From Bdellovibrionales bacterium (GTDB lineage Bacteria; Myxococcota; XYA12-FULL-58-9; SYDY01): a stretch of DNA of 64,000 bases. Below the pieces are notes generated by a model. It saw only the letters and a list, made by a program, of their open reading frames with translations, was not told where the DNA came from and made no database searches. The stretch covers positions 140,350 through 204,349 of the forward strand of contig SYDY01000121.1 of assembly GCA_005801425.1 (NCBI GenBank), read 5' to 3'. Shown here piece by piece: positions 1-9,616 of the stretch (within the stretch, counting starts at the first letter, position 1; every line of letters begins with the position of its first letter). The position numbers were made by a program, and so were the translations under genes.

Positions 1-416
1 AACGCATTGAAAGCCGCGTTGGACAGCATATGCACTTCATCGATAATAAATAATTTGTAACGCCCAGACGAAGGCATGTACTGCGCGCTTTCGCGAAGCG
101 AACGCACATGATCCACACCGGTGTTGGACGCACCATCGATTTCGATCACATCGGCGCTGTTGCCTGCCAACATACCGATGCAATTGGGACAACGATCACA
201 CGGATCCGCTGTCGGACCTTCGGCGCAGTTGAGAGCGCGCGCCAATACCCGAGCCGCTGTGGTTTTCCCAACACCACGTACCCCTGAAAAAACAAACGCA
301 TGGTGCACACGGCCCAATGCGATGGCATTGCGCAGCGTGCGTACCACGTGCTCTTGGCCAATCATGTCGGTAAAAGTCTTGGGACGGTATTTACGGGCGA
401 GGACCAAATAGCTCAC
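1..416 (-). CDS. dnaX: DNA polymerase III subunit gamma/tau, N-terminal part (cut by window edge)
   Basis: Reading from position 416 leftwards gives a frame open to the window edge (about 138 residues). It starts [14 protein letters not shown], continues with the Walker A motif [20 protein letters not shown], four cysteines of the zinc module (C..C..C in PCDRCPNC) and the DEVHMLS Walker B box. These are hallmarks of the clamp-loader ATPase DnaX, which loads the sliding clamp onto primed DNA. The start is GTG at 414-416 because an in-frame stop lies just upstream and a GAGG ribosome site sits about 8 bases before it. It is the last minus-strand gene after tadA, tRNA-Ser(CGA), the SRP RNA and tRNA-Ser(GGA); SRP RNA next to dnaX is a common bacterial arrangement. 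The C-terminal half is outside the window. Confidence 0.95.
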   Translation of the reverse strand, partial: MSYLVLARKYRPKTFTDMIGQEHVVRTLRNAIALGRVHHAFVFSGVRGVGKTTAARVLARALNCAEGPTADPCDRCPNCIGMLAGNSADVIEIDGASNTGVDHVRSLRESAQYMPSSGRYKLFIIDEVHMLSNAAFNA

Positions 417-490
417 GTGGATAACCTCGGTAAGATCCTATGGTTGTCATCGTGTGGTGTCAAATCGAAACAGGAACGCAATGCAGTTTT

Positions 491-516
491 GTAGGGGCGG
501 TTCTTGAACCGCCCTA
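491..516. repeat. Intergenic palindrome, GTAGGGGCGGTTC family
   Basis: A near-perfect palindrome of the form GTAGGGGCGGTTC-TTGAACCGCCC lies in the short gap between dnaX and tRNA-Ser(GGA). The same element, with variable centre, recurs at 864, 22063, 22115, 32903, 32933 and 39723. It looks like a REP-type dispersed repeat and can fold as a hairpin in RNA. Confidence 0.75.
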
Positions 517-521
517 GAAAG

Positions 522-610
522 TGGCGGAGCGAGAGGGATTCGAACCCTCGGTACCTTTTGAGTACGCACGCTTTCCAAGCGTGTACCTTCAGCCACTCGG
601 CCATCGCTCC
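522..610 (-). tRNA. tRNA-Ser (anticodon GGA)
   Basis: The reverse complement begins GGAGCGATGGCCGAGTGG and ends with GTTCGAATCCC, TCGCTCC, discriminator G and an encoded CCA. The 7-bp acceptor stem closes perfectly, there is a long variable arm typical of serine tRNA, and the anticodon loop CTTGGAAA gives anticodon GGA. With CCA it spans 89 bases. It has the same acceptor stem as the second tRNA-Ser at 763-854. Confidence 0.96.
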
Positions 611-614
611 AAGT

Positions 615-711
615 GATAGTCCGGCGCCCCAGCACCCCAGGACAACACGACCGTTGCTTCCTTCCGGACCTGGCGGGATTGATGCCGCACTGGTCACTGG
701 ACCGGACTATC
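615..711 (-). ncRNA. ffs: Signal recognition particle RNA, small bacterial (4.5S) type
   Basis: The reverse complement holds the highly conserved SRP apical core, GGTCCGGAAGGAAGCA, where Ffh binds, and its ends GATAGTCCGG and CCGGACTATC pair perfectly to close one long hairpin of about 97 bases. This is the short form without an Alu domain. It lies between two tRNA-Ser genes and just before dnaX on the same strand. It guides ribosomes making membrane proteins to the translocon together with Ffh. Confidence 0.95.
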
Positions 712-762
712 GGGGAGTGGCTATAGCAAACGATGTTCAATGAATCTAGGAAGAAAAAAAAG

Positions 763-854
763 TGGCGGAGCGAGAGGGATTCGAACCCCCGGTACCCGCA
801 AGGGCACACTTGATTTCGAGTCAAGCGCCTTAAACCAAGCTCGGCCATCGCTCC
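763..854 (-). tRNA. tRNA-Ser (anticodon CGA)
   Basis: The reverse complement starts GGAGCGATGGCCGAGC, carries the anticodon loop ACTCGAAA (anticodon CGA), a long variable arm (GTGTGCCCTTGCGGGTACC), GTTCGAATCCC and the matching 3' acceptor strand TCGCTCC followed by G and an encoded CCA; 92 bases in all. It is separated from tRNA-Ser(GGA) by the SRP RNA. Confidence 0.96.
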
Positions 855-863
855 ATGTGCTCA

Positions 864-887
864 GGGCACAGCAAGCTGCGCCCCTAC
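864..887. repeat. Intergenic palindrome, GGGCGCAGCAAGCTGCGCCCCTAC family
   Basis: The sequence GGGCACAGCAAGCTGCGCCCC followed by TAC is, apart from one mismatch, the same palindrome as at 39723-39746. It sits between tadA and tRNA-Ser(CGA). The CCCCTAC end is shared with the GGTTCGCGAACC copies elsewhere in the window. Confidence 0.65.
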
Positions 888-901
888 ATCATGCGAGCGT
901 T

Positions 902-1894
<993 letters not shown>

Positions 1895-1901
<7 letters not shown>

Positions 1902-2680
1902 GCATTCCGTTCATGGATAATACGCAAACCTTCAAGCGTCAGATCCCCGTCGGCCATTTCGATGGTGCGCGACTCAGGCGCAATAATCGATGACAAGCCC
2001 CCGGTGGCGATCACACGCGGCACGGCATCCAACTCGGCCACCATACGATCGACCATGCCATCCACCATCGCCGCCGTGCCAAATAACAAACCTGATTGCA
2101 AACTGGCCACGGTGGTGCGTCCAATGCACGCAGGCGGGCGCTCTAAATCAACTTTGGGCAACTTGGCCGCACGATGCACCAAAGCCTCCATGGAAACCAC
2201 CACACCAGGCGCAATGGCACCGCCCAAATATTCACCTACAGGAGAGACCACGTCAAACGTTGTGGCCGTACCAAAATCGACAACAATCACGCCGAAGGGA
2301 CCACCCAAGTCATGGCGAAATCGTTCATAAGCCGCCACCCCGTTGACAATACGATCGGCCCCCACTTCACGGGGCGCATCGTAACGGATCGGCATGCCTG
2401 TTTTAATCCCAGGCCCCACCACCACCGGCTCAAGCGATAAACGACGCTGACATAAATTACGAAATACCGAAGTCATGGGTGGAACAACGCTTGCGATGGC
2501 CACCTTTCGGATCTCAGTTGCAATCACCGACGTGTCTTGAAGCAGCCCGCGCAACAAAACCCATATTTCGTCTTCGGTGCGCGCCACTTCTGTGGACCAA
2601 CGAAATGTATGCTCCAACGATTTCTCGCGGTACAAGCCAACAACGGTGTGGGTATTTCCTACATCAACGACTAAAAGCAT
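1895..2680 (-). CDS. coaX: Type III pantothenate kinase
   Basis: The 261-residue protein begins MLLVVDVGNTHTVVGLY, the ATP-binding phosphate-1 motif of the ASKHA fold, and has GADRIVNGVAAYERF near residue 94 and VVDFGTATTFD near residue 118, the hallmark motifs of CoaX. It phosphorylates pantothenate in the first step of coenzyme A synthesis; type III enzymes are usually not feedback inhibited by CoA. ATG at 2680 is preferred over a TTG at 2710 because family members begin at this DVGNT segment. It follows the SpmAB-type gene by 49 bases on the same strand and may be cotranscribed with it. Confidence 0.95.
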
Positions 2681-2729
2681 AAACAACAAGATATATTTTA
2701 TCTGCCACAAGATGGCTATAGAAAGGAGG

Positions 2730-4025
2730 TTACAAGAGCCAACGGCATGCCAAAACGGACATGATCATCCCCGTGGCATCGGCCAATAAACATACAAGCA
2801 CCGCATGGCGCGCAGCGCGCACCTGCACGGATCCCAAATACAACGCCAAGACATAAAACGTCGTTTCTGTGCTTCCCTGCATGGTGGACACAATTTGTCC
2901 GATGATCGAATCCGGACCATGGGCTTTCATGATCTCGCCCGCCACCGCAAAAGAACCCGATCCCGACAACGGCCGCAGAAACACCATGGGCAACACTTCG
3001 CTCGGCATACCAATCAACGATGTCAAAGGTGACAATGCTGCCACCATCAAATCAATCGCGCCCGATGCGCGCAACATGCCCACCGCCACAAGGATCGCCA
3101 CCAAATAGGGAATTATGCGAAACGCAACTTCAAAGCCTTCTTTGGCGCCAACCACAACGGCATCGTAAACTTTCACACCGCGCAGTGCCGCAAACAAGGC
3201 TAGCCCCACAACAACACCCAGCAAGGGCCATTCCGCAAACACCGCATGACGTGCAGCATCCACACCTCCATCGCCTTGGGCTGTTTGCCAAAATGCAGTT
3301 CCAAAGCCCACAAACACAAGAAGAACGGCACACCAGAGCAGTGCGCGTTTCCAAGGTTCAAGCTCAGGCAATGCTGCAACGGCAAGCGCATCGGGCGTTT
3401 CGATCGTCGCTTGAGGCGCTTCATGGGTCACAACAATTCCTTGGGGAACCGGCCAAAAACGAGCAAGCAACAAAGCCGAAATAATCGCAATCGTGGTGGA
3501 TGTAGCAGTGGCAATCAAGGTTGTAAGCAAAATAGATCCCGGTTCTGTAGAACCGAGCGATGCACGCATACCGATCATGCCTGTAGGAAGCACCGCAACG
3601 CCCGATGTGTTAATCGCCAAAAACAATACCATCGCATTGGTCGCAACGCCTGGACGTGGATTGAGCTTATCAAGCTCCGTCATGGCTTTTAAGCCAAATG
3701 GCGTCGCCACGTTGCCAAGACCCAACATGTTGGCCGCCATATTGAGCACCATCATACTCATGGCAGGATGATCCGCAGGAACATCCGGAAATAGACGACG
3801 CATTACAGGCCTGATCAAACGTGCCAAATCACGCAACAATCCCGCATCGCGCACCGCTTGCATCAATCCTAAAAAAAGCGCCATGACCCCCACAAGGCCG
3901 ATGGCCAACATCACCGCCGAAGATGCACTCTCCGTCACGGCCAAGGTCACGTCTTTGAGGCGTCCTGTGAAGGCACCGCACACCACGGCCCCTACGACCA
4001 TTACAAGCCAAATTGCATTCATCAT
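2730..4025 (-). CDS. SpmA-SpmB fused membrane protein (nucleoside recognition domains)
   Basis: The 431-residue, strongly hydrophobic protein joins two nucleoside-recognition (Gate) domains. The first half has NMAANMLGLGNVATPFGLKA (about residues 93-112) as in SpmA; the second has PLSGSGSFAVAGEIM and STMQGSTETTFYVLALYLGS as in SpmB. In Bacillus the two are separate proteins affecting spore core dehydration; in non-sporulating Gram-negatives a single fused chain is found and its job is not established. About eight to ten membrane spans are likely. An AAGAAAG ribosome site precedes the double ATG. It lies 15 bases after the coiled-coil gene and before coaX, suggesting one transcript. Confidence 0.88.
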   Translation of the reverse strand: MMNAIWLVMVVGAVVCGAFTGRLKDVTLAVTESASSAVMLAIGLVGVMALFLGLMQAVRDAGLLRDLARLIRPVMRRLFPDVPADHPAMSMMVLNMAANMLGLGNVATPFGLKAMTELDKLNPRPGVATNAMVLFLAINTSGVAVLPTGMIGMRASLGSTEPGSILLTTLIATATSTTIAIISALLLARFWPVPQGIVVTHEAPQATIETPDALAVAALPELEPWKRALLWCAVLLVFVGFGTAFWQTAQGDGGVDAARHAVFAEWPLLGVVVGLALFAALRGVKVYDAVVVGAKEGFEVAFRIIPYLVAILVAVGMLRASGAIDLMVAALSPLTSLIGMPSEVLPMVFLRPLSGSGSFAVAGEIMKAHGPDSIIGQIVSTMQGSTETTFYVLALYLGSVQVRAARHAVLVCLLADATGMIMSVLACRWLL

Positions 4026-4040
4026 GAAAAGAACACTTTC

Positions 4041-5192
4041 TTAAGAGATCACGCGAGAACTCGTCACTGATACCACCAAACCACGCTCTTTGGCCAAATA
4101 GATCAAAGCCGTGGCTGGCACACAGACCACACCAAGAGCACGCGCAGATCCCGAAGAAGACCATGTGCGCCATTCTTCATCAATGATCTCACTCACGGCC
4201 TCTGAAAATCTTGCAGAATCTCCAGCCAAAAGTCCCGCCCATGCTTGCGTGTATGCACCACGTACACCCGTGGAATAACGATGGCGACGCAACATACGCA
4301 GCAATTCGTCATGGCGATTTTCTAAATACAAACCGAGGGTCCACAAACGGTAAATATGGAAAATATGATCAAAAGCCATATCCGCACGCGCAGCGCCCGT
4401 AAACAATGTTTTGGCATAGGGAATATCCCCGCAAGCAACCGCCGCAAAAACCGATTCACTGCTGATCCAATGACGTCCACCCACCACATCGCTGTGAACT
4501 TCTGGGGCGTAAAATCCGCGAACAAAACCGGTATTAAGTTCTTCCGAAAGCGCATTGGCGGCTTTAACATGCGAGCGCCAGACGTCCACGGATCCCTCTA
4601 GCGCCCACTCACAATGGGCAATGCCCATACGTACATCGAAAAGTTCGGTCAATTCTTCAGGCGCTGGCCACTTGGTGCGCAATTTGCGAATACTGCCCGA
4701 TGCCACATTTCGCGCGTCAATAACTTCCTGGTGAGATTTTTCATGGGCTTTAAGTTCTTCGTGCAAGGTGTTCACCTTGACACCGATCCCCGCAAGCTCT
4801 TCTTCATGGGCCTTGGACTGCGCATCGGCTTTAGCCGCTGCAGAACGAAATTCGATTTGTTCTTCGGGCGAAATCGCCGCACGCATGCGTGCGAAATACG
4901 TCGTTCGTTGACGCCGAAAAATTTCAATCTCCCGATAAAGGGTTGGCAACATCGCATTCAGACCATGGATCTTTTCACGACACTGGCGCATGCGCAGTTC
5001 GATATCCCGCTGCACCACCGCACGCGCTTCGGCTTGGCTCAGCTCTTCTTCGAGCTGACTCCTCACGGTCTCTGCCGCACGCCGCCTACGCGCAAGCTTT
5101 TCAGCCAAAACAGGCTCCCGTTTATGTAAATCACTCAACAACGCAAGCGCGTAGCCGCTTTGGGCATTCTGCATATTTCCAGGGTATCGCAT
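4041..5192 (-). CDS. Unrecognised protein with long coiled-coil N-terminus
   Basis: The 383-residue product has no family I recognise. Residues about 20-165 are rich in Glu, Lys, Arg and Ala with heptad-like spacing (for example KLARRRRAAETVRSQLEEEL), indicating a long coiled coil. The C-terminal half, about 180-375, looks globular and alpha-helical, with many Trp, Tyr and His (AHCEWALEGSVDVW, HIYRLWTLGLYLENRHDEL) and a hydrophobic end GVVCVPATALIYLAKERGL that recalls helical-repeat immunity-type proteins, but this is weak. There is no signal peptide. It is the first gene of a likely minus-strand set with the SpmAB-type gene and coaX; a second in-frame ATG at 5174 is possible. Confidence 0.75.
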   Translation of the reverse strand: MRYPGNMQNAQSGYALALLSDLHKREPVLAEKLARRRRAAETVRSQLEEELSQAEARAVVQRDIELRMRQCREKIHGLNAMLPTLYREIEIFRRQRTTYFARMRAAISPEEQIEFRSAAAKADAQSKAHEEELAGIGVKVNTLHEELKAHEKSHQEVIDARNVASGSIRKLRTKWPAPEELTELFDVRMGIAHCEWALEGSVDVWRSHVKAANALSEELNTGFVRGFYAPEVHSDVVGGRHWISSESVFAAVACGDIPYAKTLFTGAARADMAFDHIFHIYRLWTLGLYLENRHDELLRMLRRHRYSTGVRGAYTQAWAGLLAGDSARFSEAVSEIIDEEWRTWSSSGSARALGVVCVPATALIYLAKERGLVVSVTSSRVIS

Positions 5193-5299
5193 GAAGGGTC
5201 ACAAAGTCATGGTGTGGGCCTGATTGACCCCTTCAAATTAAATATGACAAGAAAACACTGGGAGAAGTGATATCATTTAAACATTGGAGCGCTGATTGA

Positions 5300-8200
5300 A
5301 TGGCTTCCATAGGGGAACGAACTCCTAAATTGCCGCGTGGCACGGCAACAAGTACGACCGCTGCGGGGCATGTTCAGCCACCCCCTGATGCTGCTTCCGG
5401 TTCAGCTTCTGCGGCAGCAGCAACCAAGGACGATTTTAAGAAGACAAAACAACGCGACCCGCCCCTTCAAAGCCAACCCTTGGGAGCATCACACGCGCTG
5501 TCGCACACAGCCGCAACGGCCGCCATTCAACACTGCATCAACCACGCAGTCATCACGGGACATCTCGATTTACCCAACATTTTTGCTACCCTCAAAATAT
5601 CGGATCCTGCGAATGCATACAAAGCCATGGGCTCTGGGGGTCCACTCGATCAACTGGTTTTGGCGCTTGCTGATCTTCCTGAACAGAAGTGGAAAAAAAT
5701 CGTCTCTGTGACAACCCTCTCGGGTACGCATGAAACAATTGCAGGCAAACCCGCGAACGTCATCGCCCTTGAAATGGCACCTGGCGAAATCGACCAAAAC
5801 CTGTGTTACCGCGATGGTGCCACATACACCGAACCGGTGAAGGCGCAGATCCTTGCTCACGAAATCACGGCACTTCACCTCCCACCGGAAGAACATGCGT
5901 TTGTCCATGCCTTGATGATGGAATACCATCCCTACGTGGGTTCTGATAATCGCAATTTTATTAAGATCGCCACACAATGGGTTGAACGAAGCACATTTGA
6001 TGCCCCTGCTCTGATGGCGAAATTGCATAAGTTGCTCAAAAACGTTTCGGTTCGTTGGACCGAGCATTTGCAGGTTCTACGCGCAACAAATCCTGTCCCG
6101 CCCAGTGACATCGTGATCCTCACTTCCGACGGCGGTACCGCGCATCTCACCGCAGCAACAACAGTCGCCGACGAACTCAAATCAAAAGGGTATCGTGTAC
6201 GGATCGTGAACGAAACCACAGATCTCGGTCCTGATCCACTTGAACGCGCTATCGGTTTCAAACGAGGATGGGCATTTCGTGAGATCAAACAGAAACGCAA
6301 CAATCCCATTTTATACCAAGCACTCAATCGCTTGCACAATCGACTGGCGGGCGTCCTTCATGATGATCGTATGGATGCACTTCGCATTCAGGTGGGTGAA
6401 GCGCCTGTCGTCGTTTCGCTTAACACCTTTGCACACGATGCAAGATTGATCACCGATGGGAAACACGTCGTCTTTGATGTCATCGACACAGGTCCTATCA
6501 ATGGAAAACTCACATGGCTCGCCAAGCATGTGAAAGACTTTCATATTGAAGGCGCCCAGATCCTAACCCATGATGGTGACGCTTTTACCGTCGATGATGC
6601 CGGTCGTCCCGTCATTGCAGCGGGTGATGGATTTGTGCGAACACGGTATCCCGTCGACGATCCACCACAAGCCGACCCAGCAGCGTTCTTGCACGCCCTC
6701 AATCCCACGGGAACACGACGTCTCTCCGTGTTGTCATTCGGCGGACAAGGGTGCAAAGGGAAGGTTGGACAATTTCTGGATGCATTCATTGACAACCGCG
6801 AACTTGCACATGATCGCGATCTGTTGTTGCTCGTGGGCTCCAATACCGCGCTGAGCATCGAAGAAGTACAAGCGTACCTTACTGCACGAAAAATATCATT
6901 CTCCTCGATCGTTGCTGGTGATGATCCTGTCACTTCACCACACACATTCATCATCACCAACCGTGATGGCCGCGACCTACGTATCCGTGTGATGCCATCG
7001 CTTAACCGTATCCAAATGCGAAGTCTCGCATCGGCGACCGATCATTTCATCATCAAACCCGGTGCCGCAACGACGCATGAAGCCTTGGCATGGGGTGCAC
7101 GCGGCATTGTCGCATATTTCGATGGTACCCACGGCTGGGAACGCGGGAATTTGAGTGTCCTCGCACATGCGGGTTCTGGGATTGTGTACGACAGTACATC
7201 CAGTCACAGCATTGCAGAGACATTGCTCCGCACGGCTGGAAAACCTTCCCATGTTGCAGAGGAAGACACATGCCCCACCGTTGCAGACGTTGTTGTTTCC
7301 CACCTGACACAGAGTCGCGTGGCCGTTGCCAAAGTCTCCAGCCATCAAGCCAGCCCACTCGATGATGACAACGTAGAAAGAGCTGTAAATCGCCTTTTTG
7401 CGGCCACCAAGGGCCATCTTGAAAAACCCCGTGATCGACTTGTTCCACTGCGTGCCAGCAATCCAGCCCTCCTGCGGGAAGAATTGAGCACCTTCATCCA
7501 TGATTTTTTTACACTGGCCGAACAACTCACCGACGCTGACTTGGCGAGTATTGGGCACGACGAATCCCCAAAGATAAAAGAGATCCGAGCGCGCCTTATC
7601 CAAGCGGAAAGCACGCTGTTGGATCTTCCCGAGGATGCGCCATCTTTTCTTCGTGGTCCAGGTGACAGACCGATTATTCTATGGACAGGTTTCGCAGCCA
7701 TGGACGCATCACTTGCAGATGCCACGCGGGAGTATCATGGCATTTGCAACTTCTCGGTGCCACTGTGCAATATCTTGTTTATTGCATGGGAAGAACAATT
7801 CGCCAGCGCGCGCACCTTGGAAGGCGCCCCCATCACCACTGCGATCCCGCCAACCTTGAATCCTGTACTGCGCCAATATGCCCGCAGCACGCAGGACTTA
7901 CGACGTCAGATTGATACGGATGTCGCCAGCGGATCTGACCAACAACAGGTGGCAGCAAAATTTTTTGGCCAATCACTCACTGTCGAAGAAAAACGACTTG
8001 CGGAGACCACTGGTGTCCTTGTTTCCAAATTATTTGCGTCAACGTTTTCCACGGGTTCTGCAAGACCTATTGTCATCGCAAGCATCAATCGCATCGCCGA
8101 GTTTAAAACAAAGCACCCTGTGCTCGCCACCGATACCATTCTTTGGGACCACGAACTTCCAGTGCTTCGTCATGTACGCCAAGACGTTTCTCCCAGGTTT

Positions 8201-8443
8201 TTCTTCGTCGACGAATCGAACACCATGCGTGAATATCCTCTTGAAGAATTTCGCCTGGTGAGAAGCCGATGGCGCCCTCAAGATGGATCGGACACCGCGC
8301 TCACGTTTCGCGACAGCTATACGATCGGCATGCCACATTGGCCTGAATGGCTCTTCTGGAGCGCCCAGCCTGCGCGTCCTACGACAACAGTGGCCAAAAT
8401 GACATCGTGGAGTAAAACGCGTAGAGCTAAAGCCACGAAATGA
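5300..8443 (+). CDS. Very large orphan protein with a GT-B (MurG/MGDG-synthase-like) glycosyltransferase core
   Basis: The 1047-residue protein starts with about 65 residues of Ala/Thr/Ser/Pro-rich low complexity, likely disordered, with no signal peptide. Residues about 270-300 (DIVILTSDGGTAHLTAATTV) resemble the N-terminal Rossmann strand and loop of MurG/MGDG-type glycosyltransferases. Residues about 475-485 (LSVLSFGGQGCKG) and about 583-632 (DHFIIKPGAATTHEALAWG, then WERGNLSVLAHAGSGIVYD) resemble the nucleotide-sugar-binding C-terminal half of the same fold. The remaining about 400 residues, ending in a basic tail, are unrecognised. The gene stands alone between divergent and same-strand neighbours, with GGAG 10 bases before the ATG. 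Glycosyltransferase activity is an inference from motif layout only. Confidence 0.75.
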   Translation: MASIGERTPKLPRGTATSTTAAGHVQPPPDAASGSASAAAATKDDFKKTKQRDPPLQSQPLGASHALSHTAATAAIQHCINHAVITGHLDLPNIFATLKISDPANAYKAMGSGGPLDQLVLALADLPEQKWKKIVSVTTLSGTHETIAGKPANVIALEMAPGEIDQNLCYRDGATYTEPVKAQILAHEITALHLPPEEHAFVHALMMEYHPYVGSDNRNFIKIATQWVERSTFDAPALMAKLHKLLKNVSVRWTEHLQVLRATNPVPPSDIVILTSDGGTAHLTAATTVADELKSKGYRVRIVNETTDLGPDPLERAIGFKRGWAFREIKQKRNNPILYQALNRLHNRLAGVLHDDRMDALRIQVGEAPVVVSLNTFAHDARLITDGKHVVFDVIDTGPINGKLTWLAKHVKDFHIEGAQILTHDGDAFTVDDAGRPVIAAGDGFVRTRYPVDDPPQADPAAFLHALNPTGTRRLSVLSFGGQGCKGKVGQFLDAFIDNRELAHDRDLLLLVGSNTALSIEEVQAYLTARKISFSSIVAGDDPVTSPHTFIITNRDGRDLRIRVMPSLNRIQMRSLASATDHFIIKPGAATTHEALAWGARGIVAYFDGTHGWERGNLSVLAHAGSGIVYDSTSSHSIAETLLRTAGKPSHVAEEDTCPTVADVVVSHLTQSRVAVAKVSSHQASPLDDDNVERAVNRLFAATKGHLEKPRDRLVPLRASNPALLREELSTFIHDFFTLAEQLTDADLASIGHDESPKIKEIRARLIQAESTLLDLPEDAPSFLRGPGDRPIILWTGFAAMDASLADATREYHGICNFSVPLCNILFIAWEEQFASARTLEGAPITTAIPPTLNPVLRQYARSTQDLRRQIDTDVASGSDQQQVAAKFFGQSLTVEEKRLAETTGVLVSKLFASTFSTGSARPIVIASINRIAEFKTKHPVLATDTILWDHELPVLRHVRQDVSPRFFFVDESNTMREYPLEEFRLVRSRWRPQDGSDTALTFRDSYTIGMPHWPEWLFWSAQPARPTTTVAKMTSWSKTRRAKATK

Positions 8444-8498
8444 TCCTCCAGACCCCACCTTGCCTGACCCGTCCCTAAACTGTTAGACACAGGGTTGC

Positions 8499-8801
8499 AT
8501 GTCTAACGTGGTAAGATGGAACATACTCCTTGTCGCATCAATATCGATGGCCTGTGGAGATCCATGCACCGAGCTTGCCAAAAAGATATGCGACTGCTCC
8601 ACCACTATTTCAGAACAACAGGCCTGCACCCAACGGGTTGATCAGACAGGCAAAAAATCGTCTTTTTCCTCCGCGCAAAAAGAGCAATGTGAGCACTGGA
8701 TCGATCTTTGCGACCCCGTTTGCGATACGCTGCACCGCGGAGAACTTGATAAGTGTGGCCTTGCCAACGAAAGTTTGGCAAAACTTGTAACGGGCAGTTA
8801 G
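8499..8801 (+). CDS. Small Cys-rich lipoprotein
   Basis: A 100-residue protein with a short signal sequence and the lipobox SMAC near residue 19, so probably a lipid-anchored envelope protein. After the anchor there are at least eight cysteines (for example KKICDCS, CEHWIDLCDPVCD), suggesting a small disulfide-bonded domain. Similar little Cys-rich lipoproteins are frequent in Myxococcota. It ends 8 bases before pssA and could be the first gene of the pssA-uvrB-uvrC transcript. The function is unknown. Confidence 0.75.
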   Translation: MSNVVRWNILLVASISMACGDPCTELAKKICDCSTTISEQQACTQRVDQTGKKSSFSSAQKEQCEHWIDLCDPVCDTLHRGELDKCGLANESLAKLVTGS

Positions 8802-8809
8802 GCAAAACA

Positions 8810-9616
8810 ATGAGCATACCCAAGGGGCGGAGACGCCGCCGTCGTCGCATCAACCTACGCAAAGCACTCTTCGTGTTGCCCAATCTATTTACACTTTCGA
8901 GTATCTTTTGTGGCTTTTTTGCCCTGATCACCATCTTTCATGATGCACCTGGCGCGGTTTATCGCGCCGCCCTTGCGGTATTCTTCGCAATATTTTTCGA
9001 TGGCACCGATGGCCGCATCGCACGGCTCACCCATACCCAAAGCGGTTTTGGTGTTCAGCTTGATTCACTCGCCGACGTCATAAGCTTTGGCGTTGCGCCC
9101 GCGATCATCGTCTACCGATGGGCGCTTGAGCCCATGGGAACACTGGGTATCGTGATGGCATTTGTGTTCGTTGCCTGCGGTGCTTTGCGTCTGGCACGCT
9201 TTAATGTGTCTGCCCAAGAAGAAGATCTCGATCATGTCTCGACCCATTTTACGGGTCTGCCTATTCCCATCGCGGCAGGCACTTTGATTTCCGCCATTTT
9301 GTGCAGTGAGAGCAATCTCCTCACTTGGCACACCCACCCCACCTTGGTCACGATCGGACTCGTACTTTTGGGATACCTGATGGTTTCTACGATGCCCTAT
9401 CGCACGTACAAGAACATTCGCGCCGACAAAGCGGGGTTTTCATTCTTTTTCGCCATTCTCGCAGGCTTTTCGGCCCTTGCCATTCTTGCATCCCCAAGCC
9501 TTGCTATGTTTGCATTCTTGGGGACCTACGTCATACTCGGTCTAACCATGGGCATCGTCCAAAAAATTAAGCGCTTGTCTCAAGCCCCAGGAACCACCCC
9601 AACCCAAGCGCCATGA
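8810..9616 (+). CDS. pssA: CDP-diacylglycerol--serine O-phosphatidyltransferase
   Basis: The 268-residue membrane protein opens with a highly basic stretch ([13 protein letters not shown]) and then [16 protein letters not shown]. It holds the full CDP-alcohol phosphatidyltransferase signature DG-xx-AR-x8-G-x3-D-x3-D ([15 protein letters not shown] then VQLDSLAD, about residues 68-90). The type II enzyme makes phosphatidylserine, the precursor of phosphatidylethanolamine, at the inner membrane; Phe-Gly-Val-Ala after the motif favours PssA over PgsA. The ATG at 8810 is chosen because family N-termini begin with such a basic segment. Its stop overlaps the uvrB start (ATGA). Confidence 0.93.
   Translation: MSIPKGRRRRRRRINLRKALFVLPNLFTLSSIFCGFFALITIFHDAPGAVYRAALAVFFAIFFDGTDGRIARLTHTQSGFGVQLDSLADVISFGVAPAIIVYRWALEPMGTLGIVMAFVFVACGALRLARFNVSAQEEDLDHVSTHFTGLPIPIAAGTLISAILCSESNLLTWHTHPTLVTIGLVLLGYLMVSTMPYRTYKNIRADKAGFSFFFAILAGFSALAILASPSLAMFAFLGTYVILGLTMGIVQKIKRLSQAPGTTPTQAP

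Noticed and set aside
447..848. A 133-residue minus-strand frame covering the tRNA-Ser and SRP RNA genes
   Set aside because: It is a by-product of the two tRNA sequences and the SRP RNA, which explain the sequence fully.
5224..5252. TTGACC box as a promoter before the large orphan
   Set aside because: No suitable -10 box lies at the right distance.
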